A stretch of 64,000 bases of DNA from Tamlana carrageenivorans (GCF_002893765.1 NZ_CP025938.1:2623501-2687500), one strand, 5' to 3'. Shown: positions 18,228-27,715, counted from the first letter of the stretch. Notes: generated by a model from the letters alone, not told the origin. Translations and numbers: made by a program.

Positions 18228-19013
18228 CTAAACCAAATCACTTTTAATAATTTGTTTTAATTCATTCAAATCACTGTAAACCACGAATTCCCCATCTTTA
18301 AAACAGGAGATGTGTCCGGTTTCTTCACTAACAACAAGGGCTAGGGCATCGGTTTTTTCTGAAACACCAATACCAGCTCGGTGGCGTAAACCAAAACGTT
18401 TCGGGATGTTTTTTTCGTTGTTTACAGGAAGGATAACACGGGTGGCTTTTACCGTGTTGTGGTTTATGATTATCGCGCCATCGTGCAGCGGACTATTCTT
18501 AAAGAAAATACTTTCTATGATGGGTTGAGTGACTTTAATATTCATTTCATCGCCCGACTCCGATAAAAAATCTAGGTTGTTGTTACGTTCAAAAACAATT
18601 AATGCGCCGGTTTTAGATTGGGCCATTTTACTACATGCCGAAATGATGGCATCCACATCGGTTTCGTTGCTATTTTCTGTTTTAAGAAAATTGAGTTGCT
18701 TAAATAATTTACCACGGCGACCAAAATTGGTTGAGCCGACCATGAGTAGGAACTTCCTAATTTCAGGTTGAAAAACAACAATTAAAGCAATAATGCCCAC
18801 CTTCATAAAACCTCCAAAAATACTTGAAAGGAGTTCCATGTTTAGGAAATCAGTTAATCGCCACGCCCCATAAATAATAATAATTCCAATGAAAATATTA
18901 ATGGCTACGGTACCTTTTACTAAACGGTATAAGTAGTAAAGGAGCAAAGCCACAAGAATAACATCGATAATATCAACTACCGTAAAATTTAAAATGTCTT
19001 TAAAAATTTCCAA
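18228..19013 (-). CDS. cdaA: Diadenylate cyclase CdaA
   Basis: The 261-residue protein has three N-terminal membrane helices and a DisA_N/DAC catalytic domain with both diagnostic motifs, DGAIII and RHRAGIG, plus VVFQPEIRKFL. It converts two ATP to cyclic di-AMP at the inner membrane. The gene follows folP and a lipoprotein gene on the same strand, so the three are probably one operon. No cdaR or glmM is next to it, unlike the Firmicutes arrangement. Confidence 0.92.
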   Translation of the reverse strand: MEIFKDILNFTVVDIIDVILVALLLYYLYRLVKGTVAINIFIGIIIIYGAWRLTDFLNMELLSSIFGGFMKVGIIALIVVFQPEIRKFLLMVGSTNFGRRGKLFKQLNFLKTENSNETDVDAIISACSKMAQSKTGALIVFERNNNLDFLSESGDEMNIKVTQPIIESIFFKNSPLHDGAIIINHNTVKATRVILPVNNEKNIPKRFGLRHRAGIGVSEKTDALALVVSEETGHISCFKDGEFVVYSDLNELKQIIKSDLV

Positions 19014-19051
19014 TGATTGTTGGGGTTTTTGGTAAATGTAATGAAATATGA

Positions 19052-19711
19052 TTAATTGTAAAGAAACTCTTTTTTTGAGAATTTTAGAGGCGTACTTTTT
19101 TTGTTTTGAAACAAGATTTTGTAATCAATATAGTCCTGAAAACTTAAACCTTCATGAAAACCTAAGGTTATGGTGCTGCCGGTCGTATAAAATTTATTCA
19201 AGTCGGAAAACAAGTTATCTGAATTAGAATTGATAGTTGAGACGTCTTTGCCTTTTTGATTAAGCGTAATGTTGTCGTTGTTACCAAATCGCACTATTAT
19301 TTGATTTTTGGTAGCATTTGAAATGCTGTCTTCTAGGGTGTAAACGACTTCTGTAAAGTCGATAAATCCTAAGTTTTTTTTGCTTAAATCATGACAAGTA
19401 TAATAGTTTCTGGCGCTTTCGTTTTTATGACTAGAATTGTTTTTTTTGTCCTGAAGGAATTTAATCTTCGGAATAACCTGTTTTAGGCTTAAGCGTTTGT
19501 CGACATTAATAAGCCAGTTGGTTGATACAATTAAGTTTTTTCTGTTTAGTTCTATACTATCCGTTTGGGTCTCATCGTAAAACAAATACCCAGCTGAGAC
19601 ATCGTTAATTTCAGAAATTTCAGAATGATTTATCTCGGGCAATTCAATTACTTTTTCATTTCCGCAGGAATATAAAAACAACAGGCTTAGCAAAAGAAAA
19701 TTCAGTTTCAT
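19052..19711 (-). CDS. Lipoprotein of unknown function between folP and cdaA
   Basis: The 219-residue protein begins with a lipoprotein signal peptide (LLLSLLFLYSC) and then GNEKV, so the Cys should be lipidated and the protein tethered in the envelope. The mature part has mixed strands and no motif I recognise. It starts 3 bp after the folP stop codon and ends 38 bp before cdaA, which places it firmly in that operon. Confidence 0.65.
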   Translation of the reverse strand: MKLNFLLLSLLFLYSCGNEKVIELPEINHSEISEINDVSAGYLFYDETQTDSIELNRKNLIVSTNWLINVDKRLSLKQVIPKIKFLQDKKNNSSHKNESARNYYTCHDLSKKNLGFIDFTEVVYTLEDSISNATKNQIIVRFGNNDNITLNQKGKDVSTINSNSDNLFSDLNKFYTTGSTITLGFHEGLSFQDYIDYKILFQNKKSTPLKFSKKEFLYN

Positions 19712-19714
19712 GTT

Positions 19715-20542
19715 TTATTTTGGATTTAGGGCATTAACCAACGTTATACATTCTACAGCTTCTTTAACATCGTGAACTCTTAAAATCGAAGCGCCTTTTT
19801 GTAAGGCTATCGTGTTTAATACCGAAGTGCCGTTTAGAGCCTTTTGGGCATCAGTTTGTAGTTTTTTGTAAATCATGGATTTTCTTGAGAGTCCGATAAG
19901 CATCGGTTTATCGGTCATTTTTAGAAGCTCCAGTTTGTTGAGAAGCTCATAATTTTGCTCTAAAGTTTTGGCAAACCCGAAGCCAGGATCTACAATCACA
20001 TCAATAATCCCAAGTGCTTTTGCAGCGGCTAAGCGTTCTGAAAAATAGAATAAAACATCTTTTGTAATATCGTTGTAATCGGTTTGCTGTTGCATGGTCT
20101 TTGGTGTACCACGCATATGCATCATAATGTAGGGTACTTTTAATTTAGCAACAGTATCTAACATATTACTATCTAATTTTCCAGCTGAAATATCGTTAAT
20201 CAAGGCAGCTCCAGCGTGAACACATTGCTTGGCAACCTCACTTCTAAAGGTGTCTATGGAAAGTAAAATATCAGGAAAATTTTTTACAAGCGATTTTACT
20301 ATCGGTAGAATACGGTTTAATTCTTCAGTTTCGCTCACATCATCGGCGTTGGGGCGGGAGCTATATGCACCAACATCGATAAAAGTAGCATCTTCTTTCA
20401 GCATTTTATCTACGGCTAAAAGTACTTCTTTTTCATTTTTATGAGCACCACCATCATAAAATGAGTCTGGTGTTATATTCAATATTCCCATGACTTTTGG
20501 GGTAGATAAATCGATGAGTTGTCCTTTGCAATTTATAGTCAT
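19715..20542 (-). CDS. folP: Dihydropteroate synthase
   Basis: The 275-residue protein carries the folate-pathway signatures VMGILNITPDSFYDGG, DVGAYSSRPNA, SIDTFRSEVA, INDISAG, VDPGFGFAKTLEQN and IGLSRKSM. It condenses p-aminobenzoate with dihydropterin pyrophosphate in the cytoplasm and is the sulfonamide target. It is the first gene of the folP-lipoprotein-cdaA unit and diverges from the DUF1599 gene. Confidence 0.93.
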   Translation of the reverse strand: MTINCKGQLIDLSTPKVMGILNITPDSFYDGGAHKNEKEVLLAVDKMLKEDATFIDVGAYSSRPNADDVSETEELNRILPIVKSLVKNFPDILLSIDTFRSEVAKQCVHAGAALINDISAGKLDSNMLDTVAKLKVPYIMMHMRGTPKTMQQQTDYNDITKDVLFYFSERLAAAKALGIIDVIVDPGFGFAKTLEQNYELLNKLELLKMTDKPMLIGLSRKSMIYKKLQTDAQKALNGTSVLNTIALQKGASILRVHDVKEAVECITLVNALNPK

Positions 20543-20646
20543 TGATGTGGTTTTGTGAGGTCTAGGAATATAAATCGAAGATTAAGCCTTAAACCTTTGA
20601 ACATTCTAATAATTTATGCGAAATTTACGCAAAATTCAATTTATTT

Positions 20647-21192
20647 ATGCAAGATACTTCAAAACAATACGACGCTGTCATAGATATCTGTAAAAGTTTA
20701 TTCACAAAGAAAATGAGCGATTATGGCTGTGCTTGGAGAATCTTGAGACTACCATCATTAACCGATCAAATTTTTATTAAAGCCCAACGTATTCGTGGCT
20801 TACAAGAAAATGACGTTCAAAAAGTAAATGAGGGCCAAGAGAGTGAGTTTATAGGGATTATAAACTATAGTATTATGGCCTTAATCCAGATAGAAAAAGG
20901 TGTTGTAGAACAACCCGATTTGTCGCATGATGAAGCTATAGACCTATACACGAAAATGGCCGCTGCAACTAAAAAACTGATGGCGGACAAAAATCACGAT
21001 TATGGCGAAGCTTGGCGTGATATGCGTGTGAGTAGCTTAACCGATTTAATATTGCAAAAGTTACTACGCGTTAAACAAATTGAAGATAATCAAGGAAAAA
21101 CCATGGTAAGCGAAGGTATTGATGCGAATTATCAAGATATGATTAATTACGCCATTTTCGCTATGATTCACTTAAAGGCAGGAAAAAAATAG
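20647..21192 (+). CDS. DUF1599 family protein
   Basis: The 181-residue protein consists of two similar halves, each with a KKxxDYGxAWRxxRxxSLTDxIxxKxxR pattern (MSDYGCAWRILR and NHDYGEAWRDMR), so it is an internal duplication typical of DUF1599. The function is unknown; the conserved Asp, Tyr and Arg suggest nucleotide handling but that is inference. Its stop codon touches the ATG of the next gene, marking an operon that runs to tpiA and beyond. Confidence 0.8.
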   Translation: MQDTSKQYDAVIDICKSLFTKKMSDYGCAWRILRLPSLTDQIFIKAQRIRGLQENDVQKVNEGQESEFIGIINYSIMALIQIEKGVVEQPDLSHDEAIDLYTKMAAATKKLMADKNHDYGEAWRDMRVSSLTDLILQKLLRVKQIEDNQGKTMVSEGIDANYQDMINYAIFAMIHLKAGKK

Positions 21193-22287
21193 ATGAGAGT
21201 ATTAGTAGCGATTTCTAGAATTTTTGTTGGTGTTTTATTTATAATTTCTGGGTTTATTAAATTGAATGATCCCTTAGGGTTTTCATATAAATTACAGGAA
21301 TATTTTAGTGCCGATGTTCTTAATATAGAGTTTTTAATACCATATGCCTTAGGAATTTCTATTCTTGTGGTGGTTTTTGAAGTCGTTTTAGGCGTATTTT
21401 TATTAATAGGATATATGCCCAAATTTACCGTCTGGAGTTTACTGTTAATGATTGTGTTTTTTACTTTTTTAACGTTTTATTCGGCTTATTTCGATAAAGT
21501 AAAAGATTGCGGATGCTTTGGTGATGCTCTTAAACTCACCCCATGGGAAAGCTTTACCAAAGATCTCGTCCTTCTTATATTCATATTAATTTTATTTGTG
21601 GGCGTAAAATACATTCACCCTGTTTTTGGAAAACTACAAACATCCATTTTTGCTTTATTGAGTTTTATTTTAAGTTTATGGTTTGGTTTTCATGTATTAG
21701 AACATTTACCGGCTATCGATTTTAGAGCTTATAAAATTGGAGCCAATATCTCAGAAGGCATGTCCATTCCAGACGACGCACCTAAACCAATACAAGAATA
21801 CAGTTGGACCTTTAATATTAATGGAGAAGAAAAAGTAATAAAAACAAACGGCTCTTACCCTTCGGTAGATGGCGATTTTATTAGTGTTGAAACCAAAGTG
21901 ATTCAAGAAGGGTACCAACCTCCCATTTACGATTTTTCTATAGAAAGTGCAGAAGAAGACCTCACCGCACAGTTTTTAAATGAAGAAAAACTCATTGTTG
22001 TGGTTTCGTATAGCTTGGAGAAAATTGAAAAAAATGGGGCATTGAAGTTAAAAAGTCTTCAAGATGAAGCTCGTAAAAAAGGCTATAAAATCATCGGACT
22101 AACAGCTTCAGGTGAAACCGCTAAACAGCGCATGAAACAAACTTATAATATCGATTTTGAGTTCTATTTATGTGATGAAAAAGCTTTAAAAACGGTGGTG
22201 CGATCTAATCCAGGAGTATTAGAACTCGACAAAGGTACTGTGATGCAAAAAGTACATTGGAATGACATCGAAGATTTAAAGCTTTAA
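21193..22287 (+). CDS. DoxX-like membrane protein, BT_3928 type, with periplasmic thioredoxin-like tail
   Basis: The first 150 residues form four membrane helices of the DoxX/MauE type (RIFVGVLFIISGFIKLNDP, KDCGCFGD loop with two cysteines). The remaining 200 residues lie outside the membrane and resemble a degenerate thioredoxin fold, with LIVVVSYSLEKIEKNG and IIGLTAS. The family is common beside tpiA in Bacteroidota. A redox or quinone-linked role is plausible from the CGC pair but not proven. Confidence 0.7.
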   Translation: MRVLVAISRIFVGVLFIISGFIKLNDPLGFSYKLQEYFSADVLNIEFLIPYALGISILVVVFEVVLGVFLLIGYMPKFTVWSLLLMIVFFTFLTFYSAYFDKVKDCGCFGDALKLTPWESFTKDLVLLIFILILFVGVKYIHPVFGKLQTSIFALLSFILSLWFGFHVLEHLPAIDFRAYKIGANISEGMSIPDDAPKPIQEYSWTFNINGEEKVIKTNGSYPSVDGDFISVETKVIQEGYQPPIYDFSIESAEEDLTAQFLNEEKLIVVVSYSLEKIEKNGALKLKSLQDEARKKGYKIIGLTASGETAKQRMKQTYNIDFEFYLCDEKALKTVVRSNPGVLELDKGTVMQKVHWNDIEDLKL

Positions 22288-22327
22288 TTTTGAAGACGTG
22301 ATTAAAAAAAAATAAACCCATAACTAC

Positions 22328-23404
22328 TTGATAGGTTATTTATTAAATAAAATAGGATATGCTTTACTCACACTCTTTGGGGTGGTTACTGTGATATTCT
22401 TTTTATTTAATGTACTTCCTGGCGATCCTGCTCAAATGATGCTCGGGCAAAATGAAGACAGCGAGCAGCTCCAACTAATAAAGCAGAAATATGGCTTCGA
22501 TAAATCGACCACCACACAATACTTATATTATTTAAACGATTTATCTCCCATTTCTATACATTCCAATGTCGAGAGCGATTATACCTACTTAAAGCCAGGA
22601 AAATATCATGAAAACCCTTTGTTTTCTATAGGAAACAAAACCGTTGTTTTAAAATTACCCTATTTGCGAGAGTCTTTCACCAAACAAGGAAAATTAGTGA
22701 GTCAGGTGCTTAGTGAAACCTTGCCTAACACCTTCGTTTTAGCTATAACGGCTATTGTTATTGCCATGCTTTTGGGGGTGTTTCTAGGTGTTATTTCTGC
22801 TTTAAACAAAGATATTTGGGTCGATAAGTTCATTCAAGTTATAAGTACTTTTGGAATGAGTGTCCCTTCTTTTTTTAGCGCCATTTTGTTTGCTTGGTTG
22901 TTCGGATTTGTATTACATGAGTATACCCATTTAGAAATGACGGGTAGTTTGTACGAGTTAGACGATTTTGGCGAAGGCATGCATATCAGATGGAAAAACT
23001 TAATTCTTCCAGCCATCGTTTTAGGGATAAGACCTTTAGCTGTGGTTATTCAGCTTATGCGAAATTCCTTATTGGAAGTTTTTAATCAGGATTATATCAG
23101 AACCGCAAGAGCTAAAGGCTTAAGCGAGTTTCAAATTATAAGAAAACATGCCATAAAGAACGCTTTAAATCCTGTGGTTACAGCCATTTCGGGCTGGTTT
23201 GCTTCTATGCTTGCAGGAGCGGTTTTTGTAGAATACATTTTTGGTTGGAACGGCTTAGGTAAAGAAATCGTGAATGCTCTTAATACCTTAGATTTACCCG
23301 TTATTATGGGGGCGGTACTTATTATTGCTTTACTTTTTATTATCATTAATATTTTTGTAGACCTTATTTATGTTTGGTTAGATCCTAAAGTAAAGCTAGA
23401 ATAA
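22328..23404 (+). CDS. ABC transporter permease, OppB/DppB type
   Basis: The 358-residue membrane protein starts at TTG and begins GYALLTLFGVVTVIFFLFNVLPGDPAQMMLGQ, the N-terminal signature of dipeptide permeases, and has the BPD-transporter EAA-like loop ARAKGLSEFQIIRKHAIKNAL. An extra 80-100 residue periplasmic segment follows helix 1. No partner DppC, ATPase or binding protein is adjacent, so it must work with subunits encoded elsewhere or in another context. It sits inside the DUF1599-to-tpiA unit. Confidence 0.8.
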   Translation: MIGYLLNKIGYALLTLFGVVTVIFFLFNVLPGDPAQMMLGQNEDSEQLQLIKQKYGFDKSTTTQYLYYLNDLSPISIHSNVESDYTYLKPGKYHENPLFSIGNKTVVLKLPYLRESFTKQGKLVSQVLSETLPNTFVLAITAIVIAMLLGVFLGVISALNKDIWVDKFIQVISTFGMSVPSFFSAILFAWLFGFVLHEYTHLEMTGSLYELDDFGEGMHIRWKNLILPAIVLGIRPLAVVIQLMRNSLLEVFNQDYIRTARAKGLSEFQIIRKHAIKNALNPVVTAISGWFASMLAGAVFVEYIFGWNGLGKEIVNALNTLDLPVIMGAVLIIALLFIIINIFVDLIYVWLDPKVKLE

Positions 23405-23479
23405 TTTTATAGATATAGATAATGTTAGGTTGAAGCCAAAAGCTAGACCTATTCAATTAACCATAAACACACTTTATAA

Positions 23480-23971
23480 ATGAAAAAAATAGTAACCCTA
23501 CTTGTTGTTTTAATAAGTATTACATCGTGTAATTCACAAACACCAACTAAATTTTCAGAAGACGCTTTAAATGATGTATTTCTAAGTTTGAATCGCGAGA
23601 AAACGGTTTTTAGAGATATATTAAGTGCTCATAAAGGCCAAGATATCGTTATAGACATTTGGGCGTCATGGTGCAGCGACTGTATAAAAGGCATGCCTAA
23701 GGTGAAAGCTTTACAGAAAAATCACCGCGATGTTGCGTATGTATTTTTATCTTTGGATAGAAAAATAGAGGCGTGGAAACATGGCATTAAAAAATATGAA
23801 GTCGAGGGCGAGCATTACTATCTCGAAAACGGCAAGAAAAGTCCGTTTGGAGATTTTGTAAATATCGATTGGATACCACGTTATATGGTGGTTGATGCCA
23901 ATGGAAATATTAAATTATTCAAGGCAGTTGAAGCCGACGATAAAAGGATAGAACACATATTAAATAACTAA
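23480..23971 (+). CDS. Thioredoxin-like (TlpA family) lipoprotein with WCSDC motif
   Basis: The 163-residue protein has a lipoprotein signal peptide (VVLISITSCNSQ) and a TlpA-like thioredoxin fold with the active site WASWCSDCIKGMPK and the cis-Pro in WIPRYMVVD. WCSDC replaces the usual WCGPC, a variation that alters redox potential. It should work in the periplasm or at the outer face of the inner membrane. It lies 34 bp before tpiA on the same strand. Confidence 0.75.
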   Translation: MKKIVTLLVVLISITSCNSQTPTKFSEDALNDVFLSLNREKTVFRDILSAHKGQDIVIDIWASWCSDCIKGMPKVKALQKNHRDVAYVFLSLDRKIEAWKHGIKKYEVEGEHYYLENGKKSPFGDFVNIDWIPRYMVVDANGNIKLFKAVEADDKRIEHILNN

Positions 23972-24005
23972 ATAAAAACCTTGAAAAAACAAGGGACATA
24001 CTACC

Positions 24006-24755
24006 ATGAGAAAACAAATTGTAGCAGGAAACTGGAAAATGAACAACGATTTAGCGCAAACCGAAACGCTAATAGCCAGTTTAGCAAAGCAGGCAAAAAC
24101 TACCGATGCCGAAGTTATGATTGCCCCATCAGCAACCAATTTATGGCATGCTTATAACAGTACTAAAGGTACAGGTATAGAAGTTGTAGCTCAAAACATG
24201 CATTTCGCTGAAAACGGTGCCTATACAGGTGAAGTTAGCGCAAGCATGTTAAAAAGTATCGGTATAAACACCGTAATATTAGGCCATAGTGAGCGTCGTG
24301 AGTACTTTAATGAAACCGATGAAACCTTAGCCAAAAAGGTAGATATGGCGCTTTCTAAAGGTATGCGTATCATTTTTTGTTTCGGTGAAGAGTTAGCCGA
24401 TAGAAAAGCAGGAAAAGAAGAAACTGTGGTTGGCAGTCAAATTAAAAATGCTTTATTCCACCTTGCTGCAGCCGATTTTCAGGATATTATTTTAGCGTAT
24501 GAGCCCGTTTGGGCCATAGGAACAGGAGAAACGGCTACCGCCGAGCAAGCACAAGACATGCATGCGTTTATAAGAAAAACATTAGCCGATAAATATGGAA
24601 ATGATATTGCCGAAGAAGTTTCTATACTTTATGGCGGCAGTGTAAAACCAAACAATGCCGAAGAGATTTTTACTAAACCAGACGTTGATGGTGGTTTAAT
24701 AGGAGGTGCTTCGCTTAATGCCGAAGATTTTTTCGCCATCGTTAATGCGTTTTAA
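24006..24755 (+). CDS. tpiA: Triosephosphate isomerase
   Basis: The 249-residue enzyme has all TIM signatures: GNWKMNN with the catalytic Lys, GHSERREYF, the catalytic Glu in AYEPVWAIGTGETAT and the phosphate loop YGGSVKPNN ... GGLIGGASL. It interconverts glyceraldehyde-3-phosphate and dihydroxyacetone phosphate in glycolysis. Length and start are typical. Confidence 0.96.
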   Translation: MRKQIVAGNWKMNNDLAQTETLIASLAKQAKTTDAEVMIAPSATNLWHAYNSTKGTGIEVVAQNMHFAENGAYTGEVSASMLKSIGINTVILGHSERREYFNETDETLAKKVDMALSKGMRIIFCFGEELADRKAGKEETVVGSQIKNALFHLAAADFQDIILAYEPVWAIGTGETATAEQAQDMHAFIRKTLADKYGNDIAEEVSILYGGSVKPNNAEEIFTKPDVDGGLIGGASLNAEDFFAIVNAF

Positions 24756-24808
24756 TACCTAACAACTCATTTCATTTTCGTTTATCCGGAAATGGATTTT
24801 AATATTTT

Positions 24809-24841
24809 GGGCGTTACCCCGATGAAAAATCGGGGTCGCGC
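24809..24841. repeat. REP-like palindrome in the tpiA-IS4 gap
   Basis: GGGCGTTA, then CCCCGAT (24817-24823) and ATCGGGG (24829-24835) around GAAAA, then TCGCGC, forms a GC-rich hairpin in AT-rich surroundings. The rest of 24842-25199 holds no ORF or RNA gene that I recognise. It resembles the dispersed palindromic intergenic repeats of Bacteroidota. Confidence 0.45.
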
Positions 24842-25208
24842 TTTACGTTATATCTTTTTTTTTCTAAGGTCAAAAAAAGGATGCCACTTCAATCGCTAAC
24901 GCAGTACCGCAAATATTTCGCTTTTCTGAACGTGTTTCAGAATCCCATCCTCTAAATAAAACGTCAATTCAAAGATATAACAACAAGTCTGTCAATAGCA
25001 CTCATCAATAATATTCGGTAGTGTAGTTGGTTTTGGGCGTAGGCGAGAAGCATTTAAAATAAAAGTTCTCCTTGCTGCTTTTTCTTAAATTCAATTTTCA
25101 ATCAGATTGTGCGATACTGAAACGAGTTCAGTATGACGATGGCGCTCTCAAATTAAACTTCCGTTAAGTTTAAGAACTCTTTATGAGAACAATTCGTATA
25201 ATTTCGAC

Positions 25209-26544
25209 CAATAGCGTCCAAAACGCTTAAAAAGAGAAAGGGATTTTGTATCTCAAAATATTATTTTTGAGTTGCACAACAAAAAATAACCTTTCTCCAT
25301 GACAAATATAACATTGTTCTCTCAGATAATCTCCAAATTAGACCGTTCTAGTTTTTCTAAACTTGTAAAAGCCAAGGGAACAGATAAACATCAAAAAGGA
25401 TTTAATAGTTGGACACATTTAGTCTCCATGTTGTTTTGTCAATTTGCAAAAAGTCAATCCGTCCGAGATATAAGTAATGGACTTCGCTCTGCCACAGGAA
25501 ACCTTAATCATTTAGGCATACAGAAAGCACCTTCTAAATCAACGATAAGCTATCAAAACAAACATCGAGACTGGACGCTTTATCGAGATTACTACTATGT
25601 TCTTTTAAAAAGTTTTGGACAGCACCCTCACTTAAAACGTGTTAAATTCAAAATTAAATCCAAGATATTTCTATTAGATTCTACAACGATAAGTCTATGT
25701 TTAAGTCTCTTTGATTGGGCAAAATACAAAACCCACAAAGGAGCTGTAAAAATGCACACCTTGCTTGATTATGATGGTAATTTACCGCACTATGTAAATA
25801 TTAGCGATGGTAAAACAGCAGATAATAAAGGAGCTTACGATATTCCTTTGATTAGCCGTTCGGTTATTGTCGCAGATCGATTTTATAATGATTTTTCGTT
25901 ACTTAACGTTTGGGACAGCAACCAAGTGTTTTTTGTAATTAGGCACAAAGAAAACATCCAATTTAAGAGTATTAAAGAAAAAGAATTGCCAGAAAATAGA
26001 CATCATCATGTTTTAAAAGATGAAATCATTGAGCTAACAGGGGCTAAATCAAAAACAAAATACCCAAAGAAGCTACGTAGAATAGCTGTATGGGACGATA
26101 AAAATAACCAGGAAATAGAACTTATTACCAACCAAATGTCTTGGACAGCAAACACAATTAGCCAACTCTACAAAGCTAGATGGGATATTGAGATATTCTT
26201 TAGAGACATCAAACAACAGCTACATATTAAATCGTTTATAGGAACTTCTGAAAATGCCGTAATGATACAAATATGGACGGCTCTTATTACTATACTCATC
26301 CTAAAAGCCTTAAAAGCAAATGCAAAATATAATTGGTACTTGTCCAATTTAGTAGCTTTTATAAGACTTAACCTTTTTGTCAAAGTGGATTTGCAAAAAT
26401 GGATTGATAGCCCTTTTAACGAGCAGCCTCCCCCCAAACAAAATTATACACAAGGGGTTCTTTTTGAAAAAGATAAAAAACATGGCTAATTACCAGTAAA
26501 ATCGTTGACTTTTGATTAGATCAAAAATGTTTAGGACAGGATTG
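25209..26544 (+). mobile_element. IS4-type insertion sequence (1336 bp) between tpiA and prmA
   Basis: The left end CAATAGCGTCCAAAAC and the reverse complement of the right end, CAATCCTGTCCTAAAC, match at 12 of 16 positions. AATTTCGAC is duplicated on both sides (25200-25208 and 26545-26553), a 9-bp target duplication. The element separates prmA and clpS from the upstream genes. It is unrelated at sequence level to the IS4-type copies at 38.1 and 60.4 kb. Confidence 0.8.
25299..26489 (+). CDS. IS4 family transposase (DUF4372 N-terminus)
   Basis: The 396-residue protein has a DUF4372-type N-terminal region (KHQKGFNSWTHLVSMLFCQFA, then GNLNHLG) and an IS4 DDE core: LLDSTTISLCL with the first Asp, VIVADRFYND with the second and the YKARWDIEIFFRDIKQ signature with the Glu. 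The frame is intact. Confidence 0.92.
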   Translation: MTNITLFSQIISKLDRSSFSKLVKAKGTDKHQKGFNSWTHLVSMLFCQFAKSQSVRDISNGLRSATGNLNHLGIQKAPSKSTISYQNKHRDWTLYRDYYYVLLKSFGQHPHLKRVKFKIKSKIFLLDSTTISLCLSLFDWAKYKTHKGAVKMHTLLDYDGNLPHYVNISDGKTADNKGAYDIPLISRSVIVADRFYNDFSLLNVWDSNQVFFVIRHKENIQFKSIKEKELPENRHHHVLKDEIIELTGAKSKTKYPKKLRRIAVWDDKNNQEIELITNQMSWTANTISQLYKARWDIEIFFRDIKQQLHIKSFIGTSENAVMIQIWTALITILILKALKANAKYNWYLSNLVAFIRLNLFVKVDLQKWIDSPFNEQPPPKQNYTQGVLFEKDKKHG

Positions 26545-26570
26545 AATTTCGACATTTACTTCTATCTTTG
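26542..26570 (+). promoter_or_regulatory. Hybrid promoter of prmA-clpS, half supplied by the IS end
   Basis: TATCTTTG (26563-26570) is a perfect -7 element, 19 bp before the prmA start. The only TTG at a suitable -33 distance is 26542-26544, 18 bp upstream, and these are the last three bases of the IS4-type element. Rejoining the flanks without the IS leaves no TTG there. So the insertion probably replaced or created the -33 box. Confidence 0.5.
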
Positions 26571-26589
26571 TAGTCCGAAAAAAATAACT

Positions 26590-27426
26590 ATGTCGAATAT
26601 CATTTATATCGGGTACGAATTTAAGGTAACCCCTTTACAGCCAGGTGTTGAGGTTTTAATTGCAGAATTGGGCTATGCTGGTTTTGAAAGTTTTGTAGAA
26701 ACAGAACAAGGGGCTACAGCCTACATTCAAAAGGAAGAATGGCATGCCAATATTTTAGATGATATTCAGATTTTGCAATCCGATGAATTTGAAATTTCAT
26801 ACGAATTCAACGAAATAGAGCAAACCAATTGGAATGCCGAATGGGAAAAGAATTTTAATCCTATTGTTGTAGACGATGTTTGTGCGGTACGAGCGCCTTT
26901 TCATGAGAAATTCGATACCGAATACGATATTGTTATCGAACCTAAAATGAGTTTCGGAACAGGGCATCATGAAACAACTCACATGATGATTCAGCATATT
27001 TTAAAAAATGATTTTTCAGGTAAATCGGTTTTAGATATGGGCTGTGGGACAGGTGTTTTAGCGATTCTAGCCGAAATGAAAGGGGCTCAACCTATTGATG
27101 CTGTCGATTATGACAACTGGTGTTATTTGAATAGTTTGGAGAATGTGGAGCGTAATAATTGCCAACATATCACCGTTATTGAAGGAGATGCTTCCGTGCT
27201 TGAGGGAAAAAATTACGACGTTATTATTGCCAACATCAACCGAAATATCTTATTACAAGACATGAAAACCTATGTGTCTTGCCTAAATGAAAACGGCACC
27301 TTGTTTTTAAGCGGTTTCTATAATGATGACATTCCGGTTATTCAAGAAGCTTGTGAAGCCCTTCAGTTAAAATTTCAAGAGAAATTAGAGAGAAACAATT
27401 GGGTCGCTTTAAAATTTATAAATTAG
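26590..27426 (+). CDS. prmA: Ribosomal protein L11 methyltransferase
   Basis: The 278-residue protein is a class I SAM-dependent methyltransferase with EPKMSFGTGHHETTHMM, the SAM loop DMGCGTGVLAIL and the PrmA motif IIANINRNIL. It methylates ribosomal protein L11. The frame is open back to a TTG at 26512 inside the IS end, but ATG 26590 gives the family start (MSNIIYIGYEFKV) and lies behind the promoter. clpS follows after 13 bp. Confidence 0.92.
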   Translation: MSNIIYIGYEFKVTPLQPGVEVLIAELGYAGFESFVETEQGATAYIQKEEWHANILDDIQILQSDEFEISYEFNEIEQTNWNAEWEKNFNPIVVDDVCAVRAPFHEKFDTEYDIVIEPKMSFGTGHHETTHMMIQHILKNDFSGKSVLDMGCGTGVLAILAEMKGAQPIDAVDYDNWCYLNSLENVERNNCQHITVIEGDASVLEGKNYDVIIANINRNILLQDMKTYVSCLNENGTLFLSGFYNDDIPVIQEACEALQLKFQEKLERNNWVALKFIN

Positions 27427-27439
27427 TAATAAAAAAAAG

Positions 27440-27715
27440 ATGAGTATTAAAGAAAAAACATCCGAAGAGGTATTGCTCGAGGAAGCGGTTTCAACTCAAA
27501 ATGAAATAGTAGTGTATAATGATGATGTAAATACCTTCGATCACGTTATAGAAACGCTAATATACGCCTGCGATCATACGGCAGAACAAGCAGAACAATG
27601 CTCCTTAATAGTGCATTATAACGGGAAATGTACCGTAAAAACCGGTGATTACGACGATTTAAAACCGCGCTGCACCATGCTTTTAGAAGCTGGTTTAAGT
27701 GCTGAAATTGTGTAG
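27440..27715 (+). CDS. clpS: ATP-dependent Clp protease adaptor ClpS
   Basis: The 91-residue protein has the ClpS core VVYNDDVNTFDHVIETL ... AEQCSLIVHYNGKC with the N-degron pocket residues. ClpS hands N-end-rule substrates to ClpA/ClpC. It is the last gene of the unit with prmA and is followed by a terminator. Confidence 0.92.
   Translation: MSIKEKTSEEVLLEEAVSTQNEIVVYNDDVNTFDHVIETLIYACDHTAEQAEQCSLIVHYNGKCTVKTGDYDDLKPRCTMLLEAGLSAEIV

Noticed and set aside
18310..18771. Plus-strand ORFs of 72 and 80 codons
   Set aside because: They are antisense shadows of cdaA, whose DAC motifs are clear.
24809..24841. CRISPR-like or riboswitch element
   Set aside because: Only one hairpin copy is present in the window, with no spacer array and no following gene in a suitable position.
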